Below are positions 58,455-64,000 of a stretch of DNA of 64,000 nt, one piece after another. Below the pieces are notes generated by a model. The model was not told where the DNA came from. It saw nothing but the letters and a program-made list of their open reading frames with translations, and made no database searches. The DNA is from Acaryochloris sp. CCMEE 5410 (GTDB lineage: Bacteria; Cyanobacteriota; Cyanobacteriia; Thermosynechococcales; Thermosynechococcaceae): assembly GCF_000238775.2 (NCBI RefSeq), contig NZ_AFEJ02000001.1, forward strand, positions 2,976,001 to 3,040,000. The letters are read 5' to 3'. Numbering within the stretch: position 1 is the stretch's first letter; each line of letters begins with the position of its first letter. The translations under genes and the position numbers were made by a program.

Positions 58455-58576
58455 AAGAGCATGTCACCTTTGCAAGCTAGTATTTATACTCATCTCAGAA
58501 ATCTTTGCTGGCCTTGCTTTCAGACACCAAATTTTTAATTCTCAACTTTGTACATCTGCAAAGGTGACATGCTCCC
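58455..58576. mobile_element. MITE-like element related to the ISKra4-type ends
   Basis: A 122-bp non-coding element. GAGCATGTCACCTTTGCA on the left and TGCAAAGGTGACATGCTC on the right form a perfect 18-bp inverted repeat. It is flanked by a direct repeat CTATCTGAACA (58444-58454 and 58576-58586; 10-11 bp). Its ends resemble the GGGAGCGTGTCACTT ends of the neighbouring ISKra4-type element, which could supply the transposase in trans. Confidence 0.8.
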
Positions 58577-58590
58577 TATCTGAACATCAA

Positions 58591-59229
58591 TCATCCTCCC
58601 GTTCTAGTTCCATATGCTGCGAGAAATACATCCACGGCTTCACGACATTGGGTCTTAAGTGCAGATTTTTCAGGTGGTTTCTTGCCGATCTGAGTTTGTA
58701 GCAAATCCACCCCCAGCATTAAACCAATGAGTTGTTCTGCGGCGCGACGTGGATTCTCAACCTCAAGCAGCTCCGCTTTCGCCTGACTCGCAACGTACTC
58801 GGTTAAATGCTGGATGGCGCGAGCGGGTCCAGCCTGATAAAACGCCTCGCCCACTTCCGGATGTGCAATCGCTTCAGCCGTAGCCAGGCGGTTCCAATAA
58901 GTCTGGTCTGGAGATAGAACGAACGACAGAAATACATCTCCGAAGCGGATCAGATCGTCTTCAGGGTCATTGGTTGGAATCAGCAGTTTTTTGAAAACAA
59001 CACTTCCCTGTTCAGCATGTTGATTGATCACAGCCTCGAACAGCCCCGCTTTTGATTTGAAATGGCTGTAGACCGTCGGTTTCGTGGTTTGTGCTTCTGT
59101 GGCGACCTTTTCCAAGCTCGTTTGTGAGTATCCCATCGCGAGAAAAAGTTCAGTTGCAACGTCGAGAATCCGCTGCCTTGTAGAGCGGGCTTTCTGAGTA
59201 CGGAGTGGAAATTTTGTAGTGTCATTCAT
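58591..59229 (-). CDS. TetR/AcrR-family transcriptional repressor
   Basis: A 212-residue regulator. The N-terminal helix-turn-helix is typical (RQRILDVATELFLAMGYSQ, then LEKVATEAQTTKPTVYSHF), and the C-terminal ligand-binding region is helical. It is divergent from the carotenoid oxygenase gene, and the intervening 75 bp contain a perfect inverted repeat (59250-59284). The probable mode is repression of both genes until a small ligand binds. Confidence 0.9.
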   Translation of the reverse strand: MNDTTKFPLRTQKARSTRQRILDVATELFLAMGYSQTSLEKVATEAQTTKPTVYSHFKSKAGLFEAVINQHAEQGSVVFKKLLIPTNDPEDDLIRFGDVFLSFVLSPDQTYWNRLATAEAIAHPEVGEAFYQAGPARAIQHLTEYVASQAKAELLEVENPRRAAEQLIGLMLGVDLLQTQIGKKPPEKSALKTQCREAVDVFLAAYGTRTGG

Positions 59230-59249
59230 ACCAAAATTTTACATGTTGC

Positions 59250-59284
59250 ACTTGACTTTACTAAACGGCATAGTAAAGTCAAGT
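59250..59284. promoter_or_regulatory. Probable TetR operator, 14-bp inverted repeat
   Basis: ACTTGACTTTACTA (59250-59263) and TAGTAAAGTCAAGT (59271-59284) are perfect reverse complements around a 7-base spacer AACGGCA. The site lies 21 bp from both the TetR start (59229) and the chosen oxygenase start (59305). The TTGACTTT could double as a -35-like element. Confidence 0.8.
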
Positions 59285-59304
59285 TGAGACGAAGACTTTA
59301 TCAC

Positions 59305-60711
59305 ATGGAGTCCAACTACCCACTGGGTTATTCAATCTCTTACCTGGAGAATCCTATGCTGACTGGTATGAATCGTAGCCTGACTAAAGAACACGACTGG
59401 ACCCCACTTCGCGTTGAGGGGGACCTTCCTAGAGACCTTAGCGGCACGCTGTATCGCTGTGGGCCATTGTCTCGTGAGTCCCAAGGGGCTTTTATTCCCG
59501 ACATTATTCAGGGCAATGGAGGCCTCGCAGGGGTGAGGTTTGCCAACGGCACCGTCTCTGGCGCGGCTAAGATCCTGCAAACTCGCGAGATGCTTGAAGA
59601 AGAAACTGCGGGAAAAGCGCTGTATAGTCCTGCAGCTTCAAAAGTTGCCAATTTCATGAGTGGCCTGCAGGGCAAGCTTAAGAATGTCGCTAACACACAC
59701 GTTATTCCACAGAATGGAGAATTGTGGGCTCTCTACGAATTGAGTCGCCCAGTCAGAGTTGATCCGGACACTCTAGATGTCCGTGAAGAGACCACACTCA
59801 ATGGCGTGATTGCGAACACGTTCTCTGCTCATCCTCATCGGGTGGAGGTTCGGAAGGCGCTCTACAATTTTGGGGTGGTTAATGGGCGAGAACCACGAGT
59901 TGACCTATTCGAGCTGCCCGACCGGGGTTTACCTCGCAAGCTTGGCGAGGTTCCACTGAGTTACAGCACCTTTGTGCATGACTTTATGGCTACGCCGAAC
60001 TATCTAGTTCTATTCATCTCTCCCATTCGTCTAGACGGTTTGCGGTTACGCCTCGGTCTTGGAGACTTCAAAGATCTCGCTCATTGGGAGCCTGAAAGAG
60101 GTAGTGAGGTCATCGTCATTCCGATCGATACACCAGAGAAGGTGACGCGCTTTAAGGTCTCTCCCTTCCATGTATTCCACTTTGCCAACGGGTTCGAGAG
60201 CGATCAGATGATCTATATTGATTTCTGTTACTACGACAATTTCTGGATGGAGTTCGAGGCGGCTGTAGGCGCAGAAACTGCATCTCCAGGAGGCCCACTG
60301 ACGCGGGCTAGGATTGATGTGGCACGCGAAACCTTCGACCTAGAGCACCTTACCGATCTCAAATCCGAGTTTCCGATTGTTCATCCCAGAATTGGAGGAG
60401 ATGAACATAACGTGGTGTTTTCCGTCACCCAAACTCCTGACAACGGTGCTTTACGCCATAGCATTGTCCGTTACGAGGCAAGTGGAGAAACATCCACGTT
60501 GATGGAGCTTGGCCATATAGCATCGGAAGCGGTATTCGCACCTCGCTCAGACCACGAAACCGAGGGATGGCTACTCCCCCTTGTCTATGACCCCAAGGCT
60601 GATCAAAGCTACATCAGTGTCATCGAGACTAAATCGATGACGGAACAGGCTCGGTGTTGGTTCGACCACCATATTCCCCTCACCTTCCACGGCAGTTGGG
60701 TGGCGGCATAA
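59305..60711 (+). CDS. Carotenoid cleavage oxygenase (RPE65 family)
   Basis: A 468-residue non-haem iron dioxygenase that cleaves carotenoid or related polyene double bonds. The four iron-binding histidines can be placed in FSAHPHRVE, TFVHDFMATPNYLVLF, FHVFHFANGFE and, at the C-terminus, TFHGSWVAA. The family opening ENPMLTG...GDLPRDLSGTLYRCGPL is present. ATG 59305 is preferred to the upstream TTG 59284, which lies in the operator; ATG 59356, with GGAG before it, is an alternative but would trim the conserved start. The substrate is unknown; control by the divergent TetR is likely. Confidence 0.85.
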   Translation: MESNYPLGYSISYLENPMLTGMNRSLTKEHDWTPLRVEGDLPRDLSGTLYRCGPLSRESQGAFIPDIIQGNGGLAGVRFANGTVSGAAKILQTREMLEEETAGKALYSPAASKVANFMSGLQGKLKNVANTHVIPQNGELWALYELSRPVRVDPDTLDVREETTLNGVIANTFSAHPHRVEVRKALYNFGVVNGREPRVDLFELPDRGLPRKLGEVPLSYSTFVHDFMATPNYLVLFISPIRLDGLRLRLGLGDFKDLAHWEPERGSEVIVIPIDTPEKVTRFKVSPFHVFHFANGFESDQMIYIDFCYYDNFWMEFEAAVGAETASPGGPLTRARIDVARETFDLEHLTDLKSEFPIVHPRIGGDEHNVVFSVTQTPDNGALRHSIVRYEASGETSTLMELGHIASEAVFAPRSDHETEGWLLPLVYDPKADQSYISVIETKSMTEQARCWFDHHIPLTFHGSWVAA

Positions 60712-60957
60712 AGATGGTGGGGGCACTGACAAGCGAGAGACTTAGACCTTCTGAATGTATTCATCTTGAAGCCCTAATAGATAAGGAGCTTGTACTAACA
60801 GACTCAGATCCTGTTTAGAGAACAGTTGTACACGCCAAAATTAAATGTCAGTTCTCCCAGAATACTTTTAGGACTTCCCAGCATTAGGTGTCGTTCCCTA
60901 CATGCCTCAAGCACCAAATCTACAAATATTATTGATGACATGCTTGGAGAAATCAAA

Positions 60958-61845
60958 ATGCTCAACATCAAGAACATCAAAATATTTCTCATCCTTGCGC
61001 TTGCCTTCGTTGTCACCATCCTGGGTAACACGATGGTTGCATCCCAAAGCATTGATCCAAACCCCAAGGCTGCATCTGCCACCGAGATCATCTTGAAGTC
61101 TGACGTTCCGTGGGGGCCGCTCAACCCCGCCCGTGGCGACCAAAGCCCGAAGGCGGGTCAGCTTTGGGGCGACCGCACTGGCTCAGGGCCGTCCGGATTT
61201 CTTGTTGAGTTTGTGGACGGCTTCTCGTCGCCCCCTCATATTCACAATGTCACCTATAAGGGCATGGTTATTCAGGGCCTCCTTCACAATGATGATCCGG
61301 ATGCGAATAAAATGTGGTTGCCAGCAGGCTCTTTCTGGACACAACCCGCCGGAGAAGTGCACGTTACCGCTGCCGACGATAGTAATAACCTGGCATATAT
61401 AGAGATTGAGGAAGGCCCCTATCTTGTCCGCCCACCGGAAGCGGCGTTTGATAATGGTGAACGGCCTGTTAACGTCGATAAATCGAATCTGGTTTGGCTA
61501 AATGCATCGAATATTACCTGGGTCGATCAGCCTGCAATGCCAGCTTCGATTAATGGAGCCAAGGTCGCCTTTCTCTGGGGTAATCCCCAGGATGACCAGT
61601 TAAACGGCACTCTGGTCAAGCTACCCTCTGGATTTACGGGAGAAATACAGAGCCACAGCTCAACCTTCCGTGCGGTTGTGATTCAGGGTCAACCCAACCT
61701 CTACTCGGGTCAGACCAACACCCTGGAGCCAGGCAGCTATTTTGGCTCGCAAGGCAAGACGATGCATAAAGTCTCGTGTGAAACCAAAGAGGAGTGCGTC
61801 ATCTACGTGCGCGCTCAAGGCAAATATAACGTCGTTTCGTCATAG
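60958..61845 (+). CDS. Exported cupin-like DUF4437-type protein
   Basis: A 295-residue protein. ATG 60958 follows TTGGAGAAATCAAA and opens a signal peptide ([25 protein letters not shown]). Two similar cupin-like halves follow: [15 protein letters not shown]...[23 protein letters not shown], then [13 protein letters not shown]...[19 protein letters not shown]. The HIHN of the first half could bind metal, but the second half retains only one His. It is probably periplasmic; its function is unknown. An upstream in-frame start at 60826 lacks a signal peptide and a ribosome binding site. Confidence 0.72.
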   Translation: MLNIKNIKIFLILALAFVVTILGNTMVASQSIDPNPKAASATEIILKSDVPWGPLNPARGDQSPKAGQLWGDRTGSGPSGFLVEFVDGFSSPPHIHNVTYKGMVIQGLLHNDDPDANKMWLPAGSFWTQPAGEVHVTAADDSNNLAYIEIEEGPYLVRPPEAAFDNGERPVNVDKSNLVWLNASNITWVDQPAMPASINGAKVAFLWGNPQDDQLNGTLVKLPSGFTGEIQSHSSTFRAVVIQGQPNLYSGQTNTLEPGSYFGSQGKTMHKVSCETKEECVIYVRAQGKYNVVSS

Positions 61846-61997
61846 CCCAAGCAGTAACACGACCTGACCTTTACTCGAAATAGGTTGAGCGCTGCGCAGT
61901 TCTTTCGGTAGGTGGCAGCCAATCCTGCTTGTGATGGCGAAAGCAGAAACGGTATCGTGCGGTGGTCTACGATCCTTCTCTGCGCTCCTGCCCCCTC

Positions 61998-63368
61998 ATG
62001 ATCTCTCAGGCCATCAGCCGCTATTTAGACCACTATGCCGAACCTATTGCTCGTATGATTCAAGCCGAGTGGCTCTCAACCCTTGACCAGATCTATCAAT
62101 CTGTTCTTGTCCTTCCCCTTTTTGATGAAGCCCTCAACTGCCTAGAGAGCATCTTGCCCAACAGCACTCACCATACTCTGGTGATTGCTGTGGTCAATGC
62201 TTCAGAGGATGCAAATAGAGCGGCAATCCAGCGAACCCAGACGTTTCTCACCCAATTTCAACCTCACCCCCAGCTCCCCTTTACGGTGGTGGACCAACCC
62301 TCGGGGAATACCTTGCTGCTCGTCGATTGCTGCACCTCTCCTCGACAACTGCCTCCTAAACAGGGGGTGGGGCTAGCCCGCAAAATTGGCGGTGATATTG
62401 CCCTGGCCTGTATTGCCGCCCAGACCATCCAAACCCCTTGGATTTACTGTAGCGATGGTGATGTGCAGTTACCGGAAGATTACTTTGCCACCCCCAACTT
62501 TGGCCCAGACGTGGCGGTCGCCATTTATCCTTTCCGCCACCATCCCCACCATCCCGATATTCTGGAATATGAAATTTCTCTGCGATATTACGTTTTAGGA
62601 TTAGCTCAAGCCGGTTCGCACTATGCTTTTCAAACCATTGGTAGTTTGTTAAAAATCAATGCGGAGCACTATGCCAAAGTCCGAGGTTTCCCCAAACGGC
62701 AAGCGGCGGAAGACTTCTACATGCTCAATAAACTGGCCAAAACAGGACAGGTAATCCGCTTAAAACAACCAACGGTCGTCCTGTCTTCCCGGTTATCCCA
62801 TCGGGTTCCTTTTGGCACAGGAGCGGCAATGGTTAAATTGTCCCAAGATCCAGGTCTTCACCTTTATCACCCTCAAATTTTTGGAGAACTACAGCGTTGG
62901 CTGGCCTTAGACCAATGCTTATGGCAAGGGCTGCGCCCCCATGCATTCCCTGACGTCATGATGAGTTTCCAAGCTTGGTGGCAGCAACAACATCTAGCGC
63001 CTTCGCTCTTAGAAACCTTGCTGCATCTCAAAGTGGATCAAGCCCTCCAACAAGCTTTCCAGCAATGTCAGGATTTTCCGCATTTTCAGTTTTACCTAAG
63101 GGTTTGGTTTGATGCCTTTCGAACGCTCAAATTTGTGCATTATCAAAGAGATAACTATTGGCCTTCTCTACCGATTCCAGAAGCGATCACTTTGTTCAAG
63201 GGTTCCAACCTATGCAACTTCTCTCAGAGGCCACCACACTCATTGCCCGTAAGCCACCAGGAGCTACAGCCGTCTTCTCTAAAAATTCTCGATATTATGC
63301 AAGAATTATGCACGCTAGAATTACAATTGCCAACTTATGTAGGTCCGACTCAAAGTCTCACCCCATAA
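61998..63368 (+). CDS. GT2-like glycosyltransferase family protein
   Basis: A 456-residue protein. A GT-A fold is suggested by VLVLPLFDEALNCLESILP, the HTLVIAVVNASEDANRAAI segment and the DGDVQLPEDYF acidic motif, with AAEDFYMLNKLAK resembling the catalytic ED region. The C-terminal 150 residues are Gln/His-rich helices without a recognised fold. I use ATG 61998; a GTG at 61962 would add 12 residues. No ribosome binding site decides this. Substrates are unknown. Confidence 0.6.
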   Translation: MISQAISRYLDHYAEPIARMIQAEWLSTLDQIYQSVLVLPLFDEALNCLESILPNSTHHTLVIAVVNASEDANRAAIQRTQTFLTQFQPHPQLPFTVVDQPSGNTLLLVDCCTSPRQLPPKQGVGLARKIGGDIALACIAAQTIQTPWIYCSDGDVQLPEDYFATPNFGPDVAVAIYPFRHHPHHPDILEYEISLRYYVLGLAQAGSHYAFQTIGSLLKINAEHYAKVRGFPKRQAAEDFYMLNKLAKTGQVIRLKQPTVVLSSRLSHRVPFGTGAAMVKLSQDPGLHLYHPQIFGELQRWLALDQCLWQGLRPHAFPDVMMSFQAWWQQQHLAPSLLETLLHLKVDQALQQAFQQCQDFPHFQFYLRVWFDAFRTLKFVHYQRDNYWPSLPIPEAITLFKGSNLCNFSQRPPHSLPVSHQELQPSSLKILDIMQELCTLELQLPTYVGPTQSLTP

Positions 63369-63660
63369 GCAGGCAAATCTCACTGATACCAACACCTATC
63401 TAATCAATAGCTGTTGCTGAAATTGATTCAAAACCTACCGATTCTTCATCAGTCAGTGTGATATAAATTCAAACCAAGTTGTCTCTCAGACACACACAAG
63501 TCTGCGAAATGCTAGCAACAAAATACAGACACTCACCCATCATATCTATGCCTAGTGAGTTGCTTAGTACCACTCAAATGATCCTGTCAAAGGAATTAAC
63601 CGCGTAAACCAATATGTGCAAGTGATTAGGTCTGTTAAATACTAAAGGGGGATTTCAATA

Positions 63661-64000
63661 ATGAAAGATCAGGAATATACACTTAGCATTCTCAAGATGG
63701 TCATCAATAATGATTTAGAGAATCATCATGTAGAAACTAGCCAAGATTTAGAACATCTGGAATCCAAGCGAGATCAGTTAGTTTGGGAGATCGCGACTAA
63801 AATCTATACCTACAGCGGCCATAAAGTTGAGCTATCCATGGTTCGTGATTTGGTTACGATTCATCTGAAACGGAAAAGACGCCAGTTTTCTACCGCTAAA
63901 CTTCTAGAAAGACAAGAACGGCAACCTCAACCTAAACCCCCCATCCGTTCTAATGTAGACTCTGTGAGATGGATATTCCTGAAGACTTGCTCCATCATTT
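63661..64000 (+). CDS. Unidentified protein, N-terminal part, cut by window edge
   Basis: ATG 63661, preceded by AAAGGGGGA, opens a frame that runs 113 codons to the edge without a stop. The product starts MKDQEYTLSILKMVINNDLE, is mostly helical and charged, and has a basic stretch HLKRKRRQF around residue 76. I do not recognise it. The 290 bp before it contain nothing else I can identify. Confidence 0.6.
   Translation, partial: MKDQEYTLSILKMVINNDLENHHVETSQDLEHLESKRDQLVWEIATKIYTYSGHKVELSMVRDLVTIHLKRKRRQFSTAKLLERQERQPQPKPPIRSNVDSVRWIFLKTCSII

Noticed and set aside
1-64000. tRNA or rRNA genes
   Set aside because: I saw no convincing tRNA cloverleaf signature or rRNA-like segment, but a covariance-model scan was not possible here.

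Overview
The window is cyanobacterial chromosome. It carries the photosystem I reaction-centre pair psaA-psaB, many HIP1-type GCGATCGC octamers (for example near 791, 4492 and 5665), a cyanobacterial type TerB/Mo-nitrogenase-C-terminal protein, FHA-fused ABC transporters and numerous insertion sequences. Substitutions in PsaA/PsaB near chlorophyll-binding positions (Leu662 in PsaB where most cyanobacteria have Met; a lost His in PsaA) and the IS load point to an Acaryochloris-like, chlorophyll d organism. That genus assignment is inference.

Layout. 0-10 kb: start of an unidentified minus-strand gene, a large soluble-adenylyl-cyclase-like sensor (two cyclase domains, AAA ATPase, helical repeats), a GNAT acetyltransferase, a YdcF-like protein and a 1275-residue Pro/Lys/Ser-rich exported protein. 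10-15 kb: psaA-psaB with a strong terminator. 15-20 kb: SemiSWEET, DM13 lipoprotein, XPB-like helicase, TerB/Mo-nitro_C protein and glutathione-dependent formaldehyde dehydrogenase. 19.8-21.3 kb: a decayed ISKra4-family element. 22-33 kb: triple-FHA ABC transporter, TldE/TldD peptidase pair, PilB/GspE ATPase and two GT4 glycosyltransferases. 33-38.6 kb: an unnamed membrane protein, then a two-gene P-loop ATPase plus TPR-array module that looks like a split NLR/STAND-type sensor. 38.8-48.6 kb: FHA protein overlapping a glycosyltransferase, K+ channel-like protein, RND efflux pair, FAD oxidoreductase and HD-domain protein.

48.5-59 kb is a mobile-element-rich accessory zone: an IS1-type insertion in the 3' end of the HD gene, miaE, three MITE-like elements, gene remnants, a small redox/acyl operon (MDR oxidoreductase, enoyl-CoA hydratase-like, SnoaL-like, luciferase-like oxidoreductase), IS630, and an ltrA gene split by a second ISKra4-family insertion with a clean 9-bp target duplication. 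59-64 kb: a TetR repressor divergent from a carotenoid oxygenase across a perfect 14-bp inverted repeat, an exported cupin-like protein, a glycosyltransferase and a gene running off the edge.

The most interesting region is 33.9-38.6 kb. A P-loop ATPase overlaps a TPR protein with 19 nearly identical 120-bp repeats. The TPR frame is broken by exactly four single-base deletions; restoring them gives one 1110-residue protein. Every broken frame I found in the window lies in a repeat or mobile element and nearly all are one-base deletions, so sequencing or assembly error must be excluded before calling phase variation or decay.
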